Source: Bog-473 sp963756025
Lineage (GTDB): Bacteria > Actinomycetota > Acidimicrobiia > Acidimicrobiales > RAAP-2
DNA: 64,000 nt
Reading direction: 5' to 3'
Assembly (NCBI GenBank): GCA_963756025.1
Contig: CAVWMF010000006.1
Coordinates: forward strand, 930,001 to 994,000
Shown: one piece after another, positions 53,006 to 60,990 of the stretch
How positions within the stretch are numbered: position 1 is the stretch's first letter
How the letters are laid out: every line of letters starts with the position of its first letter
The notes under the pieces: generated by a model
Seen by the model: the letters and a program-made list of their open reading frames with translations, nothing else
Database searches by the model: none
Told to the model about the DNA's origin: nothing
Made by a program: the position numbers and the translations under genes

Positions 53006-53616
53006 ATGACCAACGACGGTTCGCGCATGGACGTCGTACGGCCGGGGCCCGGGCGACTCGGCGCGCTGGCGGCGGTCTTCGGCCGCGCGTTCGTCGACGA
53101 GCCGATGATGCGCTGGCCCATGGGCGAAGTCGAGGACATCGCCCACCGGTTCACACTCTGCTTTTCGTACTTCCTCGAGCGCGTCCTCGAACGTGGGCTC
53201 GTCTGGGAAGCCGCAACCGCAAAAGGCGCCGCCGTCTCGATCCCGCCACAAGAGTTCGATTCCTGGGAAAGCCATCCTTGGAACCAACCCCGTATCAGCG
53301 CGCTCAGCAATGATGGCGGACGCCGGTATGACGCGTTCTGGAGGTGGATCGATGCACGCACTCCCGACGGCCCCCTCTGGCAGCTCGACTCGATCGCCGT
53401 GGATCCCGAGGCCCAGGGGCAGGGCTATGGGGCGGCGCTGATCGCATCGGGTCTGGGGCGGGCGCAGTCGGAAGGAGCCGGCGCGTTCCCTCGACCGGTA
53501 CGCCCCGCAACGTGTCCATCTACGAACATTGCGGATTCCGGGTGTTCGACGACGCCGCCGCACCCGGGGGCGGCCCCTATATCAGGTTCCTCCGCTGGGA
53601 TCCCGCCGAAGGTTAG
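53006..53616 (+). pseudogene. GNAT-family acetyltransferase gene with apparent frameshift
   Basis: The first frame encodes a GNAT fold through the acetyl-CoA binding region (LDSIAVDPEAQGQGYGAALI) and then, near 53486-53494, turns into Pro/Ser-rich nonsense. At the same point the neighbouring frame takes up the expected C-terminal part (GTPRNVSIYEHCGFRVFDD, then YIRFLRWDP) and stops at 53616. A one-base change restores a complete protein of about 200 residues. The start is ATG 53006, although 53027 or GTG 52979 are possible. It follows tetR closely and may be its operon partner. Confidence 0.75.
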
Positions 53617-53653
53617 TTGACACTTACGTAAGCATTTGCTTACAATGTCACCC
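53617..53653 (+). promoter_or_regulatory. leaderless arsR promoter with 16-bp palindromic operator
   Basis: TTGACA (53617-53622), an 18-bp spacer and TACAAT (53641-53646) form a near-consensus promoter, ending seven bases before GTG 53654. GTAAGCATTTGCTTAC (53628-53643) is a perfect dyad (7-2-7) between the -35 and -10 elements. It is the obvious site for autorepression by ArsR. Confidence 0.75.
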
Positions 53654-54004
53654 GTGGACGCAGCCCTCAAAGCGCTCGCCGAACCCCGTCGCCGGGAGAT
53701 CCTGCGACTGGTGTGGGGGCAAGAACGACCGGCGACGGATATCGCCTTGCATTTCGGAGACGTCACCCGATCTGCGGTCTCCCAGCACCTGGGGGTCCTT
53801 CGAGAGGCCGGACTGGTGATCGAGCGTCGCGAGGGCACCCGTCGCCTCTACAGAGCCAATCGTGACGAGATGGCTCGCCTCCGGACCTTCCTCGATGAGT
53901 ACTGGACGGACGGTCTGCTGCGACTTCGAGATGTCGCCGAGGCCGCCGAACTCGCCGCCGACCAAGAAGAAACAACGAAGAACAAGAGAGAAACGGAGCA
54001 CTGA
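53654..54004 (+). CDS. ArsR-family repressor paired with an SRPBCC protein
   Basis: A 116-residue winged-helix regulator: LAEPRRREILRLVW, then the recognition helix in RSAVSQHLGVLREAGLV, and the wing REGTRRLYRANRDE. Metal-binding Cys pairs of the ArsR/SmtB type are absent, so it probably does not sense metals. GTG 53654 is taken as the start because the promoter places transcription at that base; ATG 53645 overlaps the -10 element and could not be transcribed from it. The next gene follows by two bases. ArsR-AHSA1/SRPBCC pairs are common in actinobacteria. Confidence 0.85.
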   Translation: MDAALKALAEPRRREILRLVWGQERPATDIALHFGDVTRSAVSQHLGVLREAGLVIERREGTRRLYRANRDEMARLRTFLDEYWTDGLLRLRDVAEAAELAADQEETTKNKRETEH

Positions 54005-54006
54005 TC

Positions 54007-54444
54007 ATGGCTGAATTGATCCGCGAGATCGTCATCGACGCCCGACCCGAAACGATCTTCCCGTTCCTGGTCGACCCCGAAAAGCAACGGGACTGGCTGG
54101 GAACCGCAGTTGACCTCGATCCGCAGTCGGGAGGGCCCTATCGGGTCAACGTGGGTGACCGGCACCTCTCGGGAGGGGAATTCGTCGAGGTCGTGCCCAA
54201 CGAGCGGGTCGTGTTCACCTTCGGGTGGGCGGAACCGGGGCATCCGATCCCTCCCGGCTCGACGACCGTGCGCATCAGCCTGGCGCCCGAAGGCGACAAG
54301 ACGAGGGTGCAACTCGTCCACAGCGGCCTCCCCGCCGATGCTGTCTCCGATCACACCGGTGGATGGGATCACTATCTGAGTCGTTTGGCCATCGCCGCCT
54401 CCGGTGGTGATCCCGGTCCCGACGAGATGCCACAGTCGGCGTAG
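54007..54444 (+). CDS. SRPBCC (AHSA1-like) domain protein
   Basis: A 145-residue START-like/AHSA1 fold protein with the hydrophobic ligand pocket typical of the family: IREIVIDARPETIFPFLVDP at the start, GGPYRVNVGDRHLSGGEFVE, NERVVFTFGW and TRVQLVHSGLPADA, then GGWDHYLSRLA. It overlaps the arsR operon (two bases apart, GGAG before the ATG). The function is unknown; the pairing suggests that it acts on, or binds, the signal sensed by the ArsR. Confidence 0.8.
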   Translation: MAELIREIVIDARPETIFPFLVDPEKQRDWLGTAVDLDPQSGGPYRVNVGDRHLSGGEFVEVVPNERVVFTFGWAEPGHPIPPGSTTVRISLAPEGDKTRVQLVHSGLPADAVSDHTGGWDHYLSRLAIAASGGDPGPDEMPQSA

Positions 54445-54504
54445 CCTTCTGGCCTGCGACGGGCATCACCGTTCGGGAGCTGACCCAGAGAGAGGTACGC
54501 ATCT

Positions 54505-54819
54505 ATGCAGAAGCGACTCGTGACCCGCTACGCCACCACGTCCGCTGACGCCGCAGACGAGAACCAACGACGGGTCGAAGCTGTGTTCGCGGAGCTTGCC
54601 TCCGCCCGACCGGACAACGTCAGCTACATCGTGCTCCGCCTGGCCGACGACTCATTCGTCCACGTGTCATTTCATGATCACGGGGATGATGACGAAAACC
54701 CGATCGCTTCCACGAGTGCTTTTTCGTACTTCCAAGAAGGACACGGTGATCGCCGCCAGGGCGACGTCGACCAACAGACGGCGACCTTGGTGGGGGCCTA
54801 CATCACCACCATCGGCTGA
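54505..54819 (+). CDS. conserved hypothetical protein
   Basis: A 104-residue cytoplasmic protein with a ferredoxin-like alpha-beta pattern (LVTRYATTSADAADENQRRV, then YIVLRLADDSFVHVSF and FSYFQEGHGDRR). It resembles actinobacterial hypothetical proteins with a dimeric alpha-beta-barrel character, but I cannot name a family with certainty. It lies 60 bp after the SRPBCC gene and may belong to the same operon; GAGAGAGG lies upstream of the ATG. Confidence 0.6.
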   Translation: MQKRLVTRYATTSADAADENQRRVEAVFAELASARPDNVSYIVLRLADDSFVHVSFHDHGDDDENPIASTSAFSYFQEGHGDRRQGDVDQQTATLVGAYITTIG

Positions 54820-54906
54820 CGTTCGACGGCCGATGTCGACGCGCTCGTCCCGGGCGGGGCAGCGAAGCTACGCTCCGCGGGCGAAGATCGCCATGAAGGG
54901 GTGGTT

Positions 54907-55206
54907 GTGCCGGCCTATGTCATTGTCGAATTGTCGGTCGTGGACACCGACCGGTACGAGCGGTACAAGGAACGCGCGGAGGCGAGCGTTGCCGCGCACG
55001 GGGGTACCTACAAGGTGCGCGGGGGGAGTATCGAGTCCGTGGAGGGCGCGCAGGTAACCGACCGCGTGGTCATTCTCGAATTCCCCGACATGCAGGCCGC
55101 CCGGTCGTGGTACAGCTCTCCGGAGTATCAGTCGGCCCTGCAGATCAGGCTGGCTGCGGCCAGGACCACGCGGATGTACTTCATCGACGGATACCAAACC
55201 GCCTGA
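54907..55206 (+). CDS. DUF1330-type dimeric alpha-beta barrel protein
   Basis: A 99-residue protein with the DUF1330 pattern: YVIVELSVVDTDRYERYKER, GGTYKVRGG, RVVILEFPDMQAARSWYSSP and EYQSALQIRLAAA. The family belongs to the dimeric alpha-beta barrel fold and is of unknown function. GTG 54907 fits the AAGGGG ribosome binding site; GTG 54901 is possible. Confidence 0.8.
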   Translation: MPAYVIVELSVVDTDRYERYKERAEASVAAHGGTYKVRGGSIESVEGAQVTDRVVILEFPDMQAARSWYSSPEYQSALQIRLAAARTTRMYFIDGYQTA

Positions 55207-55315
55207 GTCCGTGGCCGCCGGCCAGGGATGCCTTGGATCCGCCCGTCGGGTGGCTGATACGGTCGGCCCTTGAATCAACTGGCTGAGACCCGTGCGTCTC
55301 AGGGGGAGGATGGCC

Positions 55316-56332
55316 ATGGCGATCGATCTGGCGGGCGGCATGAGCCCATCGAAGGACTTTTTCTTGTCGGAGCAGCCGGAGGATCCGCAATTTCGCGAGA
55401 GTGCCTCGTTTTGGGTCTCGGACGACAAGGGACTGATCGGACTGCCACGGATCGGCATCGAGGCCGTTTCCGAATCCTGGGACAATCGCGGCCTTCAAGT
55501 GAATCTCGGTTTTCCCGACGGGCGAACGGCGATCGTTCGGGCCAACGGCGAAGGCCGCTCACCGGTGGACGCAGACGGGGTGTGCCGCACGCTTGCGGCC
55601 GGCAGCCTGGAGTTCCGCTGCGTGGAACCCTTTCGGACGTTGACCCTTTCCTACGACGGCGACGCCCTCGACACCACGGCCGCCGCATTGGCCAAGGGTG
55701 ACTACACGGGCTCGCAGGTGCCCCTCCATGTCCAGGTTGAACTGACGTGCGCCGTTCCCCCGTGGGTCTCGGGGACGCTGAGCGAGGAGTCCAAGGAACT
55801 TTTTGACTCGGGATTCGCAGGGGCGTTCATCAGTCCGCGCTACGAGCAGCTGTGCACGGCGCAGGGCAGCGTCCGCTTCGGGGGGGACGAGTGGGAGTTC
55901 CAGGGGACCGGTCTGCGGATCCACCGACAAGGGACGCGAGACACCGGAGGCTTCTGGGGCCACTGCTGGCCGAGCGCGTTGTTCCCGAGCGGGAAGGGGT
56001 TCGGGGCCCTTGCCTTCCCCGAACGTCCCGACGAGCCCACCTACAACGAGGCGTTCGTCTTCGACGGCGACCGGATGATCCCGGCCGTCCTGGTTGACGC
56101 ACCCTGGCTGCGTCGGCTGCAACCGAATGGGGAGGATGTCTCGTTGACCTTGAGGACGAAGGAGGGCGACGTCCGGATCGAGGGCGAAACGGTGCTGTCC
56201 GCCTGCATGCCGGGCGGGTTGCCCGAGTTCCCTCCGGCCCTGCAGCAAGCCGGTGTGCGCTACCGGTGGGACGGCGAGGAGACCTACGGAATGATGGAGC
56301 GATCCATCCCGCTCGAGCTCCTCGAGGGCTGA
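55316..56332 (+). CDS. hypothetical protein next to sulfotransferase
   Basis: A 338-residue protein without signal peptide or membrane helix. It looks like an all-beta protein with an acidic character: ESASFWVSDDKGLIGLPRIG early, QVPLHVQVELTCAVPPWV mid-chain, and GTRDTGGFWGHCWPSALFP in the second half. Similar two-part beta proteins occur in actinobacteria beside lipid-catabolism genes, but I cannot assign a function. ATG 55316 is favoured because GGAGG lies six bases upstream. It ends just before three short direct repeats. Confidence 0.6.
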   Translation: MAIDLAGGMSPSKDFFLSEQPEDPQFRESASFWVSDDKGLIGLPRIGIEAVSESWDNRGLQVNLGFPDGRTAIVRANGEGRSPVDADGVCRTLAAGSLEFRCVEPFRTLTLSYDGDALDTTAAALAKGDYTGSQVPLHVQVELTCAVPPWVSGTLSEESKELFDSGFAGAFISPRYEQLCTAQGSVRFGGDEWEFQGTGLRIHRQGTRDTGGFWGHCWPSALFPSGKGFGALAFPERPDEPTYNEAFVFDGDRMIPAVLVDAPWLRRLQPNGEDVSLTLRTKEGDVRIEGETVLSACMPGGLPEFPPALQQAGVRYRWDGEETYGMMERSIPLELLEG

Positions 56333-56372
56333 GCAACGCAAAGCTGAGCAACGCAAACCTGAGCAACGCAAA
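56329..56372. repeat. three copies of a 14-bp direct repeat
   Basis: CTGAGCAACGCAAA occurs at 56329-56342, 56344-56357 and 56359-56372, a 15-bp period, starting at the stop codon of the upstream gene and ending 20 bp before the sulfotransferase ATG. Each unit carries a TGA, which covers repeated stops in one frame. Confidence 0.9.
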
Positions 56373-56392
56373 ATTGTAACGGGGGGAAGTTC

Positions 56393-57532
56393 ATGATCGA
56401 TGAGAAGCAGCTCATAGCGCAGGCATGCGAGCGGGCAAAGGCCGACGATTTCGGGCCCGGCGGCTGGCGCGAAGGACTCGAGGCCCTGATCGGGGCCTTG
56501 AATACGGAGGGCAACCTCAACGAACTGGGGGAGGCGGTGTACGCCGACCAGATCCTGGGGCTCTTGGGCAGCCGGCTGGAGATTGAACGGTGGTACACCG
56601 AGCACCCGGAGATCGAGGAGCAGGAGATCAACGCTCCGCTCTTCGGCCTCGGCCTTCCCCGAACCGGATCAACGGCGCTGAGCTTCCTGCTCGCGAGTGA
56701 CAAGTCCCGGCGCTCACTCAGGACGTGGGAGGCCTCGTCGCCGTGCCCACCCCCTGAAACCGCAACCGAGGACACCGATCCTCGTATCGCCGTCAGCGCA
56801 GCGGGTATCGAAATGTCACACCAGATGTTCCCCGATTTCGTCGGCATGTTGCCGAGCTCCCCCACCGGCCCTTCGGAATGCCTCCTCCTGATGGGTCTCG
56901 ATTTTCATTCACAACTGTTTCAGGGCATGGCGATTTTGCCCAGCTACACGCAATTCCTCCTGACGTGCGAGATGCAACCGACGTACCAGTACCACAAGCG
57001 GGTATTGAAACTCCTCCAGTGGCGGTGCCCGCCCGTCCGGTGGTCGTTGAAGACACCGTCGCACATGGCGACGATCCAAGGTCTGGAGGCCGTCTACCCC
57101 GACGCCCGCTTCGTGATGACCCACCGTGACATCGGGAGTGTCCTCCCCTCGGTCTGCGCCGTCAAAGAGGCGCTCTCCACCCCGCTCACCCCGTCGTTCG
57201 ATCGCCTGGCGCTCGGCCACCACGAGCACATGATCTGGCTGGAGTCCATCCGACGTCTTGTCGATTTTCGCAATGACGGGCGGGAGGACCGCTTCGTCGA
57301 TATCTCGTTCAGCGACATGCAGAGTGATCCGATCGCCTCCATGGAGACGCTCTACGCCCAACTGGGCGATGACCTGACGACCGAGACACGGGTCCGCATG
57401 GCGGAGTGGTGGGAGGAGAGCGCCAAGGAGCGGCGGCAGGGCAACCGCCCCGACCCCACGGCCTATGGGCTCGACATGGACGTCATCCGTAAGGACTTTG
57501 CCTTCTACCACGATCAATTCGGCCTCACGTAG
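56393..57532 (+). CDS. sulfotransferase-family protein
   Basis: A 379-residue cytoplasmic enzyme of the PAPS-dependent sulfotransferase family. The 5'-phosphosulfate-binding loop is GLPRTGSTALSFLL (residues 87-100, with Arg90, Ser93 and Thr94), and the 3'-phosphate-binding segment is ARFVMTHRDIGSV with a downstream Ser. LKTPSHMATIQGLEAVYPDA is typical of the actinobacterial group that includes proteins found with sterol and lipid catabolism genes. The acceptor is unknown. It has GGGGGGAAG upstream. It precedes an alcohol dehydrogenase gene on the same strand. Confidence 0.85.
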   Translation: MIDEKQLIAQACERAKADDFGPGGWREGLEALIGALNTEGNLNELGEAVYADQILGLLGSRLEIERWYTEHPEIEEQEINAPLFGLGLPRTGSTALSFLLASDKSRRSLRTWEASSPCPPPETATEDTDPRIAVSAAGIEMSHQMFPDFVGMLPSSPTGPSECLLLMGLDFHSQLFQGMAILPSYTQFLLTCEMQPTYQYHKRVLKLLQWRCPPVRWSLKTPSHMATIQGLEAVYPDARFVMTHRDIGSVLPSVCAVKEALSTPLTPSFDRLALGHHEHMIWLESIRRLVDFRNDGREDRFVDISFSDMQSDPIASMETLYAQLGDDLTTETRVRMAEWWEESAKERRQGNRPDPTAYGLDMDVIRKDFAFYHDQFGLT

Positions 57533-57601
57533 CCCCGGATAGCCTGAAACCCGCTCTGGGCCGAAACCTTCACCGGACGCCGTACCAAGGAGATCGAGCA
57601 C

Positions 57602-58726
57602 ATGTTGACGAAAGCCGCCGTCCTCTTCAACGCACCCGGGAAATGGGAGGTGGTCGAACTCGAGCTCGAACCGCCACGCCAAGGGGAGCTCCTGGTCAAA
57701 ATGGCGGCAGCCGGCCTCTGCCATTCGGACGACCACATCGCGATGGGCGATCTTCCCGTACCACCAGAAGCGCTCCCGATTGCGGGTGGACACGAGGGCG
57801 CCGGTGTCGTGGCAGAGGTAGGTCCCAATACGCCTGGATGGAAGGTCGGTGACCGCGTGGTGCTGACGTTCCTCCCCATGTGCGGCCTCTGCCGCTGGTG
57901 CGCCTCGGGCATGCAGAACCTCTGCGACAACGGAGCTCGTATCCTTGCCGGCGTTCGCGAAGACGGCAGCCGTCGTATGACGCTCGACGGGAAGCCGGTG
58001 GGCCAGGGTGCCGGAATTTCGACCTTCAGCGAATGGTCGACGGTGGCGGTCGAGTCCACGGTCAGGTGCCCGGACGACGTCCCTCTCGAAGTGGCGTGCT
58101 TGACGAGCTGCGGCGTGGCAACCGGGTGGGGCTCCGCCGTGCGGTCGGCGGACGTCCGGGTCGGCGACGTCGTGATCGTGCTCGGCGTCGGGGGCATCGG
58201 GATGAACGCGGTGCAGGGGGCAGCTCACGCGGGAGCATCGGTCGTCATTGCGGTGGACCCGGTGGAAATGAAGCGTTCGGCGTCAATCGGATTCGGTGCG
58301 ACCCACGCGGTCTCGACGATGGAGGAGGCCACGGAAATCGCGCGGAGCTTCACGAACGGCCAGGGCGCCGACTCGTGCATCGTGTGTGTCGGCGTCACCA
58401 CCGGGGAACATGTCGCCCAGGCGGTGGACTCCATCCGCAAGGCCGGGACGTGTGTGCTCACCGGCCTCCCCCGGGCCCAGGACGATGTGGCCCTTCCCAT
58501 CTCTCTGCGTCATATCGTGCTCTTCCAGAAGCGCCTTCAAGGATCTCTGTTCGGCGCCTCGAGCCCGTCGAAGGAGATTCCCGCCCTTCTCGAGCTGTAT
58601 CGGATGGGGCGGCTCCAGCTCGATGAGCTCATTACACGCCGCTACACCTTGGAGACCATCAACGAGGGCTTCGAGGACATGCGGTCGGGCCGAAATATCC
58701 GCGGGGTGGTCTCCTACTCCGAGTGA
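57602..58726 (+). CDS. zinc-dependent alcohol dehydrogenase, NDMA-dependent type
   Basis: A 374-residue medium-chain dehydrogenase. Catalytic zinc ligands lie in GLCHSDDH (Cys) and GGHEGAG (His), structural zinc ligands in LPMCGLCRWCASGMQNLCDNG (four Cys), and the cofactor fold is VLGVGGIGMNAVQGAAHAG. The sequence fits the actinobacterial NDMA-dependent group, whose nicotinamide cofactor is tightly bound and which needs a separate electron acceptor. An AAGGAG site precedes ATG 57602. It is likely co-transcribed with the sulfotransferase gene. Confidence 0.88.
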   Translation: MLTKAAVLFNAPGKWEVVELELEPPRQGELLVKMAAAGLCHSDDHIAMGDLPVPPEALPIAGGHEGAGVVAEVGPNTPGWKVGDRVVLTFLPMCGLCRWCASGMQNLCDNGARILAGVREDGSRRMTLDGKPVGQGAGISTFSEWSTVAVESTVRCPDDVPLEVACLTSCGVATGWGSAVRSADVRVGDVVIVLGVGGIGMNAVQGAAHAGASVVIAVDPVEMKRSASIGFGATHAVSTMEEATEIARSFTNGQGADSCIVCVGVTTGEHVAQAVDSIRKAGTCVLTGLPRAQDDVALPISLRHIVLFQKRLQGSLFGASSPSKEIPALLELYRMGRLQLDELITRRYTLETINEGFEDMRSGRNIRGVVSYSE

Positions 58727-58772
58727 GTCGAGCGTGCGGTGAGTTGGCGCTGCGCTCTTGGCCGCCCCCGGT

Positions 58773-59756
58773 TCAGGCGGCTGGATCGATCAGCACCTTG
58801 CGGTCGGTGGACCCCGATTGGAGGTCGACAAAGGCTTGGCCGACCGCATCGAGGGCGACGGTGCGGCTGACGAAGGCAGTGGGGTCGACCGCTCCACTGT
58901 TCAGGAGACGGGCAGCGGACACAAACTCCCCCATGCGGTAGTAGACGGCGTAGCTCACCCGTACTTCCTTCATAACGGCGGGGACGTGGTTGATCTGGTC
59001 AGGGCCGAGGCAGACCCCGGCGACGACCACCCGACCGTGGACGGCGACGGCATCGACCGCGCTCTGCACGAGACCGGGCATGCCCACGCACTCGAACACG
59101 ACGTCGAAGGGTCCCTCCGTTGCGCCCGCCCCCGGATCGAGGGTCGCGGTGGCGCCGAACGCAGCGACGCTCTCCCTTCGGGACGGGGAAGGATCGCTGA
59201 CGACGATGTCGCCGGCACCGAGTCGACGCGCCCAGGTGGTCACCGCGGCGCCGACGTTGCCGGCACCGATGACGAGCACGCGCTCTTCGGGGCGCAGCTC
59301 GGCCGCGGCGACCGCGTGCAGGCCGACGGCGAGGGGTTCCACGAGCGCCCCGTAGGCACCGAGGTCCCTTTGCAGGGGGACGGACGTGACGGCATCCACC
59401 CGCACGTATTCGGCGAACGCCCCCGGGGACCCGCCGAGACCGAGTGGGTCGATCTTCTCGCAATGCCCGGGCTCCCCGCCGAGGCACCACCCGCAGCGCC
59501 CGCACGCGCGGAGTGGGAGGGAGGCCGCGAACTGCCCGGGGCGCCAGCCTTCTATTCCCGGGCCCACGGCCACGACCTCGCCGCAGAACTCGTGGCCGAG
59601 CACCGACCCAGAGGCAAATCGCCTGTAGGCCTTGAGGTCCGAGCCGCAGATCCCACAGGCCTCCACGCGCAACACCAACTCGCCGGTGCCCGGCATTGGA
59701 TCGTCCAGCTGGACGACCTCGAAGCCGCCATCTTCCGTTAACGCAGACGCGCGCAT
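58773..59756 (-). CDS. zinc-dependent dehydrogenase (sorbitol/threonine dehydrogenase-like)
   Basis: A 327-residue medium-chain dehydrogenase: ACGICGSDLKAY with the catalytic Cys, GHEFCGEV with the His, structural zinc in LRACGRCGWCLGGEPGHC, and VLVIGAGNVGAAVTTWARR as the cofactor site. It is convergent with the previous dehydrogenase but only distantly like it, and is nearer to the sorbitol/threonine type. The substrate is unknown. Preceded by the cupin gene on the same strand, 52 bp away. Confidence 0.82.
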   Translation of the reverse strand: MRASALTEDGGFEVVQLDDPMPGTGELVLRVEACGICGSDLKAYRRFASGSVLGHEFCGEVVAVGPGIEGWRPGQFAASLPLRACGRCGWCLGGEPGHCEKIDPLGLGGSPGAFAEYVRVDAVTSVPLQRDLGAYGALVEPLAVGLHAVAAAELRPEERVLVIGAGNVGAAVTTWARRLGAGDIVVSDPSPSRRESVAAFGATATLDPGAGATEGPFDVVFECVGMPGLVQSAVDAVAVHGRVVVAGVCLGPDQINHVPAVMKEVRVSYAVYYRMGEFVSAARLLNSGAVDPTAFVSRTVALDAVGQAFVDLQSGSTDRKVLIDPAA

Positions 59757-59808
59757 CGGAGGCCGTCTTCTAGAGAACGTCGAGCAGGTGAGCGCCGCAC
59801 CGCGCCGA

Positions 59809-60384
59809 TCAGACCGTGGCCTTGGCGCGCAACTCGACCCAACGGTCGCCGTGCTCCTCTGCCACGGTGGCCATCTTCCGCCAACGCTCGAGTTGGCCTC
59901 CGGGAATCTGCATGTCGAACGTCGTCTGCGTCCTGAACTCGAGCACCACCGCGCCGTCGGCTCCCGCCTCGTAGGCGTACGGCGCATCGGACGGCACGAA
60001 GAACCCGTCCCCTGCCACGAGCGCCTGGGCCCCCATGGTGATCGATCCCTCGACGATGTAGTAGAGGCAATCACCACTGTGGGAGTGGCGGGGCAGCACG
60101 TAGTGCGGGCCCAACCACGCGCGCACCAGGCTGCTCCCCTCGGGGCCTTCACCTCGGAAGACGAGCTTGTCCTCGATCCCCATCGCCACCGTTTTGGGGC
60201 GAGGCCCGTCGGCGGCCAGGGCCGTCATGTCGTCGGCGTCGAAATACGGTCCCGACATGACGCCCGACTCGGCCATGGGCACCGCGTCATGACCTCGGAA
60301 AAGCTTGATCCCGCGCCGTGGAGTCCTTTCCGCCGTCACGCCCTCACGGTCATCCTTTGCCTGTTGTTCAGCGTCGCGTCCCAT
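59809..60384 (-). CDS. cupin-domain protein
   Basis: A 191-residue protein with a cupin barrel in the second half: GPHYVLPRHSHSGDCLYYIVEGSI (metal-type HxH and Glu region) and GDGFFVPSDAPYAYEAG. The first 80 residues resemble a second, degenerate part. Cupins bind metals in oxygenases, isomerases and regulators; which applies here is not clear. Together with the downstream dehydrogenase it may form a small catabolic operon. GGGGGAGG precedes the ATG. Confidence 0.75.
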   Translation of the reverse strand: MGRDAEQQAKDDREGVTAERTPRRGIKLFRGHDAVPMAESGVMSGPYFDADDMTALAADGPRPKTVAMGIEDKLVFRGEGPEGSSLVRAWLGPHYVLPRHSHSGDCLYYIVEGSITMGAQALVAGDGFFVPSDAPYAYEAGADGAVVLEFRTQTTFDMQIPGGQLERWRKMATVAEEHGDRWVELRAKATV

Positions 60385-60480
60385 CCGGCCTCCCCCGCTA
60401 CGTCGACATCGATGTCAACTGCGAAGTGTACTCCCCGGCCGGCATCGAGCCACGAGCGCGTGCGCCCGGCGAGCGACCGC

Positions 60481-60667
60481 CTATCCCTCCAACGTTTCGG
60501 CGGGCGTGGCCGCGCCGAGCTTTCCGTCCTGCTGCCCTTTCTCGAACTCCGTCTTGGCGGAATCCAGATTGCGCGCCAGCCTTGGGGATCGCCGCACCGC
60601 CGAACAGCACGACCACGACGATGATGACGACGATCACTCCGTCCATGCCGACTATCTCTGCGAGCAT
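60481..60667 (-). pseudogene. tatA: TatA-like translocase protein with apparent frameshift
   Basis: From ATG 60667 the frame encodes MLAEIVGMDG, the membrane helix VIVVIIVVVVLFGG and AIPK, matching TatA of the twin-arginine pore. It then runs out of register in CCCAAGGCTGGCGCG near 60579-60584. One base fewer gives LARNLDSAKTEFEKGQQDG and a stop at 60481, exactly the amphipathic helix and acidic tail of TatA, about 61 residues in total. As read, the original frame would continue to 60398 with an unrelated tail. If it is real, this copy could not work; other Tat genes are not in the window. Confidence 0.75.
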
Positions 60668-60956
60668 GCCCGACCTCCAGTCGGTTCAGCGGTTGATTCG
60701 AGACATAAATGTGCTCGCGACGCTGCGCCTTGCGGTGTTCCCCGTCGTCCGGCATTGGCGCACCTCGAACGCCGTCGCCCTGGGAACCGGCGTGGCCCCC
60801 AGAACCGGCGTCGCACCCCGTTGAGATCGTTGCCAGCGATCCCCACTTGAACTGACCACGAACGGGGCTCCGCCGGGCCGCGACGCGGAAAATCGCAGGC
60901 TGGAACCCCTATGATGCTGGCGATAGGGTGCTCCTCGAACTGAAGACAGGCCACCC

Positions 60957-60990
60957 TTGACATAGAGGTTCGGATGCCCTAACTTTTGCA
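60957..60990 (+). promoter_or_regulatory. iron-box-like operator inside a leaderless promoter
   Basis: TTGACA (60957-60962), a 17-bp spacer and TAACTT (60980-60985) end five bases before GTG 60991. Between and overlapping them, AGGTTCGGATGCCCTAA (60966-60982) matches 13 of 17 positions of the central DtxR/IdeR iron-box consensus AGGTTAGGCTAACCTAA, including both outer half-sites. The fourth gene of the operon encodes a DtxR-type repressor, so autoregulation is likely. Confidence 0.6.

Noticed and set aside
60318..60824. Plus-strand open frame across the tatA region
   Set aside because: It is antisense to the cupin and tatA genes, both supported by family motifs; its own translation has no recognisable domain.
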